Of a stretch of 6,356 nucleotides of DNA, positions 1-5,909 are shown piece by piece. Source of the DNA: Chloroflexota bacterium (GTDB taxonomy: Bacteria > Chloroflexota > Dehalococcoidia > Lucifugimonadales > CATQGZ01). The position numbers and the translations under genes are program-made. The DNA is taken from NCBI GenBank assembly GCA_027624995.1, contig JAQBTI010000134.1, positions 1 to 6,356 of the forward strand, written 5' to 3'. Within the stretch, counting starts at the first letter, position 1, and each line of letters starts with the position of its first letter. Under the pieces are notes generated by a model. It did not search any database, was not told the DNA's origin, and saw only the letters and a list, made by a program, of their open reading frames with translations.

Positions 1-931
1 ATCCGACGCACGGCCCGGTGCGCTGCCGACCGTCGAGCCCGGGTCCCTCGACGACGACCTTGCCCGTCGGGATTTCTCAATAAACGCCATGGCCGTGTCG
101 CTAAACCCCGGCGATTGGGGAGAGCTCAGCGACCCATTCGACGCCGCCGGGGATCTGAAGCGACGCCTGATAAAGGTCCTCCATCCGCTGAGCTTCCAGG
201 ACGATCCGACACGTCTATTCAGGGCCGTCCGGTTCTCCGGACGGCTCGACTTCACGCTCGAGTCCGATACCAAACGCTTGATGCGGGACGGGCTGCGCTT
301 CCTCGAAAATGTCTCCGGGGACCGGGTCCGGCACGAGATCGAGCTGGTCTTTCAAGAGCAGCGGGCGGTCGCCATTCTCCGACTCGCCGAAGGGCTCGGA
401 CTGCTGACAGCGGTCCATCCCCCACTCAGCATGACTCCCGAGATTGCTGATGCCACGGACCGTGCGGACGCCTCTCGCGATCTTCTCCTGCTGGCCAGTC
501 TGATCTACTCGGTTCCCGCGACCGATCTGAGCGCAGTCGCTCGACGGCTTAATCTCGGGACTGAGTGGTCGCGGGTCGCATCCGACACGGTGGCCGTCAG
601 AGATACGATTGGCGAACTGGGTCGGCCTCTGCCTCCAAGCCGGGTCTACGCGCTGCTTCACGGCCGCCACGAAGCAGCAATTTCCGTCTGCGCCCTCGCG
701 GCGGCGCCGGAGGCTGCCGAAAACCTCGCCGACTACCTCACGAGGCTCCGGCACGTGCGACCGTCCTTGAACGGCGACGACCTGATCGCCATGGGCGTTT
801 CTCAGGGGCCGATGATCGGGGAGTTGCTGTTGGAGCTCTTGGACGCCCGGCTCGACGGCCTCGTCGACTCCGTTGAAGGAGAGCGGGAGATTGTGGCCCG
901 GCGCATCACACGGGGAGGCCCGCCGGACTAG
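1..931 (+). CDS. cca: CCA tRNA nucleotidyltransferase / poly(A) polymerase family protein, 5'-truncated by the window edge
   Basis: Class II nucleotidyltransferase that builds or repairs the 3' CCA end of tRNAs in the cytoplasm; from sequence alone a CC-adding, A-adding or poly(A) polymerase specificity cannot be excluded. The frame is open from base 2, so the ATG at 89 is internal: the 29 codons before it contain the family block RPGALPTV and then DLARRDFSINAMAV (visible residues 19-32), the conserved RRD motif. Next come DPF and LHPLSFQDDPTRLFRAVRF (visible residues about 60-78), whose DDxxR-type signature reads the incoming nucleotide, and VSGDRVRHEIELVF of the neck helices. The C-terminal part is helical and ends with LNGDDLIAMGV...GPMIGELL, a tail seen in bacterial homologues. 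About 309 residues are visible; the catalytic DxD carboxylates and roughly 90 or more N-terminal residues lie outside. No HD phosphohydrolase motif is visible. The TAG stop overlaps the stop of convergent fumC. Confidence 0.9.
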   Translation, partial: SDARPGALPTVEPGSLDDDLARRDFSINAMAVSLNPGDWGELSDPFDAAGDLKRRLIKVLHPLSFQDDPTRLFRAVRFSGRLDFTLESDTKRLMRDGLRFLENVSGDRVRHEIELVFQEQRAVAILRLAEGLGLLTAVHPPLSMTPEIADATDRADASRDLLLLASLIYSVPATDLSAVARRLNLGTEWSRVASDTVAVRDTIGELGRPLPPSRVYALLHGRHEAAISVCALAAAPEAAENLADYLTRLRHVRPSLNGDDLIAMGVSQGPMIGELLLELLDARLDGLVDSVEGEREIVARRITRGGPPD

Positions 932-2337
932 CCCAGAGACACGCCTCCCAGGCCAGGTTCCGTCATGGTGGTAGGGTCGAGGATGGCGTCCAGCTCTTCG
1001 GCGGACAGGTCCGTCTCTTCGACGGCCACCTCCTTCACCGTCTTGCCCGTGCTCTGGGCCTTCTTTGCTATAGCGGCCGAGGCGTCGTAGCCGATGTGCG
1101 GGACCAGCGTCGTGACGATGGCCAGACCCCGCTCGACCATCTCGGGCCCCTTGCCGGTCGCGGTCAGACCGCTGACGCACTGGCTCGAAAGGTTACGAGA
1201 GGCCGCCGCCAGAAGGCTTATGGACTGAAGGAGGTTGTAGGCCGTCACCGGCATCATCACGTTGATCTCGAAGTTGCCCGATTGACCCGCAACGGCTACG
1301 GTGGCGTCATTGCCGATCACTTGGGCCGCAACCTGGCACACGGACTCCGGTATCACCGGGTTCACCTTGCCTGGCATTATAGAGCTCCCGGGCTGCACCT
1401 CGGGCAGCTCGATCTCCCCGATGCCTCCACGGGGCCCGGACCCCAGCCATCGGAGGTCGTTGGCTATCTTCATGAGGCTCACGGCGACGGTCTTTAGTGA
1501 GCCGCTGGCCTCGACGCTGGCGTCTAGCGTGCTCTGTGCCTGGAAGTGGTTGTCCGTCTCGCGGACCTGGACCCCCAGAGCATCGGAGAGCTTCGCGCAT
1601 ACGCGCTCCGCGAACTCGGGGTGCGTATTCACGCCCGTACCGACCGCCGTGCCGCCCAGGGCCACCTCCGAAAGCTCATCCGCAGCGTGCTCGACACGGC
1701 TGACGGCGCGCTCGATCTGTCCGGCGTAGCCCTGAAACTCTTGACCAAGCCATATCGGAGTGGCGTCCTGAAGGTGCGTCCGCCCGGTCTTGATTACCCC
1801 CATGAACTCTCGGCTCTTCTTTTCGAGCTCCGCCTGTAGCCCCTTCAGCGCGGGCACCAGGTCCTCGCGGATCGATTTGAGTCCGGAGACGTGAATGGCC
1901 GTCGGGATGACGTCGTTGGACGACTGTCCGAGGTTTACGTGATCGTTGGGATGGACGGGGGAGCGCGACCCGATCTTGCCGCCCATGATCTCGATGGCCC
2001 GGTTGGATATGACCTCGTTGGCGTTCATGTTGGTCGACGTGCCGGAACCCGTCTGAAAAATATCGACGACGAACTGGTCGTCGAGCTTCCCGTCGGCCAC
2101 CTCCTGGGCGGCGGTCACGATCGCTTTTGATATCTCCGGGTCCAGCAGTCCAAGGTCGAGATTTGTCTGCGCCGCGGCCAGTTTGATGTGCGCCAGGGCT
2201 TGAATAAATGACCTCGGAAAACGAAGGTTACTGATCGGGAAATTCACCACTGCCCGCATCGTTTGAGCGCCGTAGTACGCGTCTCCCGGGACCTCGAATT
2301 CTCCCATCGAATCCCGCTCTTTTCGTGTCTCAGCCAC
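928..2337 (-). CDS. fumC: class II fumarate hydratase (fumarase C)
   Basis: Iron-independent, homotetrameric cytoplasmic fumarase of the aspartase/fumarase superfamily, interconverting fumarate and L-malate in the TCA cycle. The 469 residues are the normal family length. Visible motifs in order: DSMGEFEVP...YYGAQT at the N terminus, TGSGTSTNMNANEVI (96-110), HPNDHVNLGQSSND (129-142), GRTHLQDATP with catalytic-site His188, GGTAVGTG (about 228-235), and the signature GSSIMPGKVNPVIPE (317-331) with the mobile-loop Ser318, Lys324, Asn326 and Glu331. These numbers coincide with E. coli FumC numbering. MPGKVNP rather than MPAKVNP favours fumarase over aspartate ammonia-lyase, although the VIPE that follows is also common in aspartases. 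The start is GTG, chosen because AAAAGGAG lies 6 nt upstream and RxERDSMGEFEVP matches the usual family N terminus. It lies downstream of the hydrolase and DUF genes on the same strand, separated by a palindrome. I see no strong promoter of its own in the 72-bp gap. Confidence 0.95.
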   Translation of the reverse strand: MAETRKERDSMGEFEVPGDAYYGAQTMRAVVNFPISNLRFPRSFIQALAHIKLAAAQTNLDLGLLDPEISKAIVTAAQEVADGKLDDQFVVDIFQTGSGTSTNMNANEVISNRAIEIMGGKIGSRSPVHPNDHVNLGQSSNDVIPTAIHVSGLKSIREDLVPALKGLQAELEKKSREFMGVIKTGRTHLQDATPIWLGQEFQGYAGQIERAVSRVEHAADELSEVALGGTAVGTGVNTHPEFAERVCAKLSDALGVQVRETDNHFQAQSTLDASVEASGSLKTVAVSLMKIANDLRWLGSGPRGGIGEIELPEVQPGSSIMPGKVNPVIPESVCQVAAQVIGNDATVAVAGQSGNFEINVMMPVTAYNLLQSISLLAAASRNLSSQCVSGLTATGKGPEMVERGLAIVTTLVPHIGYDASAAIAKKAQSTGKTVKEVAVEETDLSAEELDAILDPTTMTEPGLGGVSLG

Positions 2338-2343
2338 CGTATG

Positions 2344-2351
2344 CTCCTTTT
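2344..2351 (-). promoter_or_regulatory. ribosome binding site of fumC, supporting a GTG start
   Basis: On the minus strand AAAAGGAG ends 6 nt before the GTG at 2335-2337. This near-consensus Shine-Dalgarno sequence decides for GTG over the internal ATG at codon 11, which would remove the conserved start of the protein. Confidence 0.8.
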
Positions 2352-2374
2352 AATGGTTCGTTGCTCATACACCG

Positions 2375-2405
2375 TGTAGGGGACCGTTCGCGAACGGCCC
2401 CTACA
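2375..2405. repeat. 31-bp near-perfect palindrome (REP/MITE-like hairpin)
   Basis: The two arms are TGTAGGGG (2375-2382) and CCCCTACA (2398-2405); inside them CCGTTCG (2384-2390) and CGAACGG (2391-2397) abut with no spacer. The only defect is the single unpaired A at 2383. As RNA or single-stranded DNA this gives a 15-bp stem with one bulge. It starts only 4 bases beyond the stop of the DUF gene and sits 69 bases upstream of fumC. There is no T-run after it on either strand, so it is not a classical intrinsic terminator. Palindromes with GTAGGGG/CCCCTAC ends are, from memory, dispersed in many copies in Chloroflexota and some other genomes, but only one copy is in this window. Confidence 0.75.
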
Positions 2406-2409
2406 GCGA

Positions 2410-2903
2410 TCAGTCGGAAGTCGAGGGCTTCCGCCAAACCGGTTGTCCTGCGAGTCTCTTAAACTGGCTGATAGACATCTGGCCCCGATCGTTCCGGGCC
2501 TTTGACCCTGGTTTCTTCAGCGCCGTCTCGACGGGTCCGCGATCGGCCTCGTATATCTCTGTTGTGTGGAAATCCTCGTTCATCAGCACAAGAACTACCG
2601 AATCCCACTCTTGGTCAAATCAATCTTGCCAACACGTGCCCCAGGGTTCGGCTTTTTTTCAGCGAATCTCCTTCCCTTTTTCTGTACTTTACGTCGAGCT
2701 GTGTTTCCAGACCGTGTTGCGTCGTAGCCGCTTTCTCTAGGCCCGGCCAGCGTGAGGTTGAGCAGTCGAGAGGCTTCATACTCTGCTATTTCGCCAGTAA
2801 CACCGAGAGGTTTTCCGGTGATCTTGTAATACTCGACCGCCAAGCGGCGAACCTCTTCAAGAAACGCATTCAAGCGATCGTGGATTCGGTTTGTGTCAAC
2901 CAC
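2410..2903 (-). pseudogene. conserved uncharacterised protein (DUF6998-like), split by a one-base frameshift
   Basis: Two fragments in different frames together give one protein of about 164 residues. The first (GTG at 2901-2903 to a TAG at 2595-2597) carries LAVEYYKITGKPLGVTGEIAEYEASRLL in two blocks, then GYDATR and KVQKKGRR, then VGKIDLTK. Directly at that lysine (about 2611) the family sequence continues in the -1 frame: EWDSVVLVLMNEDF, IYEADRGPVE, KKPGSKARNDRGQMSISQFK, stopping with TGA at 2410-2412. One lost base in ACCAAGAGTGG explains the break; I see no slippery heptamer for programmed frameshifting. I recognise the family from memory as DUF6998-like, function unknown. The Glu in TGEIAEYEA, the Asp in GYDA and the Q-x-K in VQKK resemble the E-D-QxK layout of PD-(D/E)xK nuclease folds, which is my inference. 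Hand-counted G+C over 2581-2700 is 57/120, below its neighbours. It follows the hydrolase with an 8-nt gap. Sequencing error or real decay are both possible. Confidence 0.8.
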
Positions 2904-2907
2904 AATG

Positions 2908-2914
2908 CCTCCTA
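2908..2914 (-). promoter_or_regulatory. Shine-Dalgarno of the DUF6998-like gene overlapping the hydrolase stop codon
   Basis: On the minus strand TAGGAGG contains the hydrolase stop TAG (2912-2914) and a strong AGGAGG ribosome site 4 nt before the GTG at 2903. The overlap implies translational coupling of the two genes. Confidence 0.65.
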
Positions 2915-3607
2915 CGTGAGGCCCTGACTAATAAATTCTGCCACTCTTCTGGCTACGATGTTCTCGGACCCGGCCAGGCCGTGGTCGGCCTCGCGCACCT
3001 CGAAAAGTTGTGCCGGAGACTTCATATCGTCCAGTACTCGTTGTAGCTCCACCGATGGTACCAGTCCATCCCTTTGACCCACGACGAACAGGCGTGGCCG
3101 ACGGTCCCGGCCGGCCGTCTCGCTCTTCGCAGACGAGATGGTCGGCGCCACCAGCGCGAAGCACTTAGCGGTTTTGCAGTGCTTGAGACCGTCCAGGACT
3201 ACCGATGCTCCAAACGAGTACCCGGCCACGGCGATTCGTTTCCCGTCGATCCCGGGCCATCGCCTCAGGACGTTCAGTGCCGATTTCAGGTCCTCTTGTT
3301 CGCCATCACCGTTAGCGAACTCACCCTCGCTATCGCCGACCCCTCGGAAGTTGAAGCGAAGAGAGGCTATGCCCTCGGCTCCGGCGGCACCGCATATCGC
3401 GGTTACAACAGGGCTCTCCATATCACCGCCGAACAGGGGGTGGGGATGGCACACCAGCAACGCCGGATGCGGTCCTGGGATGTCGTTCGGGAACGCCAGG
3501 ACGCCCTCGAGCGAGAGTCCTTTGCTCTTGAAGCCGATGGCCGTCTGTCGCATGGTATAGGGGTCCGCTGGCAATGGCTGAGCGGTCTGAACGGGGGTTG
3601 ATTCCAT
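2912..3607 (-). CDS. alpha/beta hydrolase (dienelactone hydrolase-like, COG2945 type)
   Basis: Serine hydrolase of the alpha/beta fold, probably a cytoplasmic esterase; the substrate is unknown. Of 231 residues, the core starts near GFKSKGLSLEGVLAFP (25-40). CHPHPLFGGDMESPVV (53-68) is the conserved HPHP oxyanion-side loop, FNFRGVGDSEG (85-95) follows, and GYSFGA (129-134) is the nucleophile elbow with Ser131. The other triad members are Asp180 in GQRDGLVP and His209 in ADHGLAG, so the catalytic triad looks intact. There is no signal peptide or membrane segment. The first 18 residues are proline-rich and not family-like. A promoter-like TTGTCA-17-TAATAT overlaps the ATG at 3607, so the true start may be Met19 (3553) or the TTG at codon 12; no clear Shine-Dalgarno supports any of them. 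It is first in a minus-strand unit, coupled to the DUF6998-like gene. Family assignment is firm, start uncertain. Confidence 0.88.
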   Translation of the reverse strand: MESTPVQTAQPLPADPYTMRQTAIGFKSKGLSLEGVLAFPNDIPGPHPALLVCHPHPLFGGDMESPVVTAICGAAGAEGIASLRFNFRGVGDSEGEFANGDGEQEDLKSALNVLRRWPGIDGKRIAVAGYSFGASVVLDGLKHCKTAKCFALVAPTISSAKSETAGRDRRPRLFVVGQRDGLVPSVELQRVLDDMKSPAQLFEVREADHGLAGSENIVARRVAEFISQGLT

Positions 3608-3634
3608 ATTAGGTTACGCTGTGGCGTTTGACAA
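3606..3634 (-). promoter_or_regulatory. putative sigma70-type promoter of the minus-strand unit
   Basis: On the minus strand TTGTCA (3629-3634, 5 of 6 to consensus), a 17-nt spacer and TAATAT (3606-3611, 4 of 6). The -10 box overlaps the ATG at 3607, so transcription would begin near 3599, inside the longest reading frame, which argues for a downstream start of the hydrolase. Pattern match only. Confidence 0.4.
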
Positions 3635-3641
3635 GCGGTGT

Positions 3642-3650
3642 TGCTAGAAT
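3642..3650 (+). promoter_or_regulatory. putative extended -10 promoter of threonine aldolase
   Basis: TGCTAGAAT fits the extended -10 form TGn plus TAGAAT (5 of 6 to TATAAT). No good -35 lies 16-18 nt upstream; a perfect TTGACA at 3628-3633 is too close (11 nt). The expected start of transcription is near 3657, giving a leader of about 40 nt before the ATG at 3696. Confidence 0.35.
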
Positions 3651-3656
3651 TGTGCG

Positions 3657-3671
3657 GGCCCGACACGGGCC
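3657..3671 (+). other. short GC hairpin in the threonine aldolase leader
   Basis: GGCCCG (3657-3662), loop ACA, CGGGCC (3666-3671): a perfect 6-bp all-GC stem with a three-base loop. If the predicted promoter is used, this hairpin would sit at the extreme 5' end of the mRNA, where such stems can protect against decay. No T-run follows, so it is not a terminator. Confidence 0.35.
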
Positions 3672-3695
3672 GATAACATAGAGAATCGAGATGCG

Positions 3696-4724
3696 ATGAT
3701 AAACTTCAATAGCGACACAGCGACCCTGCCATCTCCTGAGATGCGACAGGCCATTTTCGAGGCCGAGATGGGCGACGACGTGTCAGGTGAAGACCCGTCT
3801 GCCAACCGGCTGCAAGAGATGGCGGCGCACATGCTCGGCAAAGAGGACGCCGTCATCGTCAGTAGCGGCACCATGGGCAATCTGGTCGCCTCCCTATCTC
3901 ATTGTGAGCGCGGTGACGAGATGATCATCGGTGAGCTGTCCCACATCAGTCGGGGCGAGGCCGGGGGACCATCCGTTTTAGGCGGCATCTCCATGAAAAC
4001 CCTCATGGAGGACGATAGAGGCCGGATCGACCCTGGCGAGGTCGAAGCTGCTATTCACCCCGACAATTTCCACTACCCGAAGACCGCGATGGTGGCAATC
4101 GAAAACACGCACAACGCCAGTGGCGGAACGCCTTTGACGCCCGAGGACACCAAGGCCGTGGCAGACGTTGCCCACAGACACGAGTTGCCGCTGCACGTCG
4201 ACGGCGCGCGCCTGTTCGATGCTGCCGTCGCCCTGGAGACCCCTGCCGCGGAACTGGTCAAGGACGCGGATAGCGTTACCTTTTGTCTCTCCAAGAGCCT
4301 GGGTGCCCCGATCGGCTCGGTGCTCTGCGGGACCCACGAGTTCGTTGACAACGCCAGGCGTTGGCGGAAGGTCCTGGGCGGCGGGATGCGACAGGTCGGT
4401 GTGTTCGCTGCCGCCGGAATCTACGCGCTAGAGAACAACATCGACCGTCTGGCCGAAGACCACGCCAACGCGCGCAGGCTGGCGCAGGGCCTTGCAAAGA
4501 TACCGGGCATCTCAATCGACCTGGACAAGGTCCATACCAACCTGGTCTTCTTTGAGGTCACGGAGGGTGACCCCGCCGAGCTGGCCAGGAAGCTTGCGGA
4601 AAAGGGCGTCCGCGGCGGCAGCCCCGAACGCAAATGGCGGTTCGTGCCGCACTACGGCATCACGTCCGATGACATCGACCACGCCCTTGACGTCATCGAC
4701 TCCACCTTCCGTGAGAACCGTTAG
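3696..4724 (+). CDS. ltaE: low-specificity L-threonine aldolase (PLP enzyme)
   Basis: Cleaves L-threonine and L-allo-threonine to glycine and acetaldehyde, and can act on other beta-hydroxy amino acids; cytoplasmic fold-type I PLP enzyme. The 342 residues are normal for the family. Motifs: NSDTATLPSPEMRQA (5-19), MGDDVSGEDPSANRLQ (25-40), SSGTMGN (56-62) for the cofactor phosphate, His83 in LSHIS for stacking on the PLP ring, ENTHNASGG (136-144), HVDGARLFDAA (167-177) with Asp169 and Arg172, CLSKSLGAPIGS (197-208) with Lys200 as the Schiff-base lysine, and RKVLGGGMRQVG (224-235). Arg315 in WRFVPHYGIT probably binds the substrate carboxylate; the usual ending here is closer to VTH-D-V, so this end is slightly divergent. 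The ATG at 3696 starts directly on the conserved region; only a weak GAG lies upstream. It is the first gene of a plus-strand pair with the PTER-like hydrolase and is divergent from the alpha/beta hydrolase. Confidence 0.95.
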   Translation: MINFNSDTATLPSPEMRQAIFEAEMGDDVSGEDPSANRLQEMAAHMLGKEDAVIVSSGTMGNLVASLSHCERGDEMIIGELSHISRGEAGGPSVLGGISMKTLMEDDRGRIDPGEVEAAIHPDNFHYPKTAMVAIENTHNASGGTPLTPEDTKAVADVAHRHELPLHVDGARLFDAAVALETPAAELVKDADSVTFCLSKSLGAPIGSVLCGTHEFVDNARRWRKVLGGGMRQVGVFAAAGIYALENNIDRLAEDHANARRLAQGLAKIPGISIDLDKVHTNLVFFEVTEGDPAELARKLAEKGVRGGSPERKWRFVPHYGITSDDIDHALDVIDSTFRENR

Positions 4725-4757
4725 TATCTTTCACCCTACTTGTTAGGGAGGACGGAA

Positions 4758-4765
4758 AAGGGGGG
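4758..4765 (+). promoter_or_regulatory. ribosome binding site of the PTER-like gene
   Basis: AAGGGGGG ends 9 nt before the ATG at 4775, supporting this start. A small hairpin, CCCTA (4734-4738) with TAGGG (4744-4748), lies between the two genes and lacks a T-run, so read-through from the aldolase gene is likely. Confidence 0.55.
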
Positions 4766-4774
4766 CTAGAAACC

Positions 4775-5830
4775 ATGCATAACGAGAACCTGAGCGGTAA
4801 GGTACAGACCGTACTCGGGCCGATTAGCCCCGATCAGCTAGGGCCGACCATGACCCATGAGCACATACTGTTCGACGGTTCCTGGCCCGCATCCCGGTTC
4901 CCAAACGTAACCGACCAGGCCTTCTTTGAAAAACCCGTCTCGCAGGAGACGCTGGGGAGAATCCGCCACCGGCTAAAACCGAACAGGGACAACGGCCGGC
5001 TCGATGACGTTCAGACGGCAATCGACGAGGTCGGTTTGTACAAGCAATACGGCGGTGGGACGCTGGTCGAAGTGACGAGCATCGGCATCGGCCGCGATCC
5101 GGTGGGACTCAAGAGGGTCTCGAATGCAACGGGCGTAAACATCGTGATGGGCGGTTCCTACTATGTGAACACCCACCATCCAGCGGGAGTGGACGACCTC
5201 ACCGAGGACGACATAGTTGCCCAGATCGTCAGGGACATCACCGAAGGTGTGGACGGGACCGGAATCAAGACTGGGATAATTGGCGAGGTCGGATGCGCTT
5301 GGCCGCTTACCGACAACGAGCGCAAGATCCTGCGGGCGTCGGCCCGCGCGCAGCACATAACGGGCGCTCCGCTGCTTATACACCCGGGCCGAGACGAGAC
5401 GGCGCCGCTCGAGATCATCGAGGTGCTGGCGGAAGCCGGCGCCGAGCTCTCCCACACCATTATGGGGCACCTCGACAGGACCGTCTTCGAACGCGAAACT
5501 GTCAAGAAGATCGCCGAGGCAGGCTGCTATATGGAGTGGGACCTATTCGGCTGGGTCGGCTCTTACTACTCAATGAACGCGAAGGTCGACATGCCCAGCG
5601 ACGACCAGCGCATCGAGCGCATCGGCTGGATCTCTTCTGAGGGCTATGGACGCAAGGTCGTCATCGCGCAGGACATCTGCTCGAAGCACCGGCTAGAGAA
5701 GTACGGCGGCCACGGATACCATTACATCCTCGACCACATCGCCCCCAGGATGCTCGACCGTGGCTTTACTCAACAGGCCGTCCAAGACATCCTGGTCTCC
5801 AACCCCGCTTCGGCCCTGACCTTCCTGTAG
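4775..5830 (+). CDS. phosphotriesterase-family metal-dependent hydrolase, PTER-like
   Basis: Amidohydrolase-superfamily TIM barrel with a binuclear metal centre. All six expected ligands can be placed in its 351 residues: His28 and His30 (MTHEHI), Glu171 (GIIGEVG, the bridging residue), His203 (LIHPG), His232 (MGHLD) and Asp300 (VVIAQD). Bacterial phosphotriesterases and lactonases carry a carboxylated lysine at the bridging position; Glu with IIGEVGCAWPLT marks the PTER (phosphotriesterase-related) subgroup. Mammalian PTER has been reported to hydrolyse N-acetyltaurine, so an amide, N-acyl amino acid, ester or lactone is a more likely substrate than an organophosphate; the real one is unknown. 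No signal peptide is visible, so it is probably cytoplasmic. The start fits the family opening GKVQTVLGPI and has AAGGGGGG upstream. It follows threonine aldolase by 50 bp on the same strand, probably in one operon. The length is normal and there is no sign of truncation. Confidence 0.9.
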   Translation: MHNENLSGKVQTVLGPISPDQLGPTMTHEHILFDGSWPASRFPNVTDQAFFEKPVSQETLGRIRHRLKPNRDNGRLDDVQTAIDEVGLYKQYGGGTLVEVTSIGIGRDPVGLKRVSNATGVNIVMGGSYYVNTHHPAGVDDLTEDDIVAQIVRDITEGVDGTGIKTGIIGEVGCAWPLTDNERKILRASARAQHITGAPLLIHPGRDETAPLEIIEVLAEAGAELSHTIMGHLDRTVFERETVKKIAEAGCYMEWDLFGWVGSYYSMNAKVDMPSDDQRIERIGWISSEGYGRKVVIAQDICSKHRLEKYGGHGYHYILDHIAPRMLDRGFTQQAVQDILVSNPASALTFL

Positions 5831-5883
5831 CCGTCTTCCGGGTGGGAGTGGGCTCTTGCTTCCTTGCCCCGAGGGAGAGGATT

Positions 5884-5909
5884 GAGGGGAGGCTTTGGAT
5901 CCTTCCTTT
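5884..5909 (+). terminator. possible transcription terminator after the PTER-like gene
   Basis: GAGGGGAGG (5884-5892), an 8-nt loop and CCTTCCTTT (5901-5909) can form a 9-bp RNA stem with three G-U pairs, followed by CCTTTG rather than a true T-run. Just before it TCCTTGCCC/GGGAGAGGA (5861-5881) forms a second imperfect hairpin with loop CGA. Together they lie 30-80 bp after the stop codon, where a terminator is expected, but the structure is weak. Confidence 0.25.

Noticed and set aside
215..1180. 321-codon open frame on the minus strand, antisense to the tRNA nucleotidyltransferase and running into fumC
   Set aside because: Its protein is an Arg/Gly/Asp-rich low-complexity sequence without any recognisable motif, and it is antisense to a clearly real gene; typical shadow frame in GC-rich DNA.
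928..2337. Aspartate ammonia-lyase instead of fumarase
   Set aside because: The signature has MPGKVNP (aspartases usually MPAKVNP) and the N-terminal and His188 regions fit fumarase; VIPE after it also occurs in many bacterial fumarases.
2595..2630. Programmed -1 frameshifting in the DUF6998-like gene
   Set aside because: The site reads GACCAAGAGTGGG, with no X-XXY-YYZ slippery heptamer and no obvious downstream stem; a lost base is simpler.
2502..2927. 141-codon open frame on the plus strand covering the DUF6998-like gene
   Set aside because: The minus strand carries clear conserved family sequence and a strong ribosome site; the plus frame encodes nothing recognisable.
3628..3650. TTGACA plus TAGAAT as a standard -35/-10 pair for the aldolase
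   Set aside because: The spacer is 11 nt, too short for sigma70; only the extended -10 reading is kept as a weak call.
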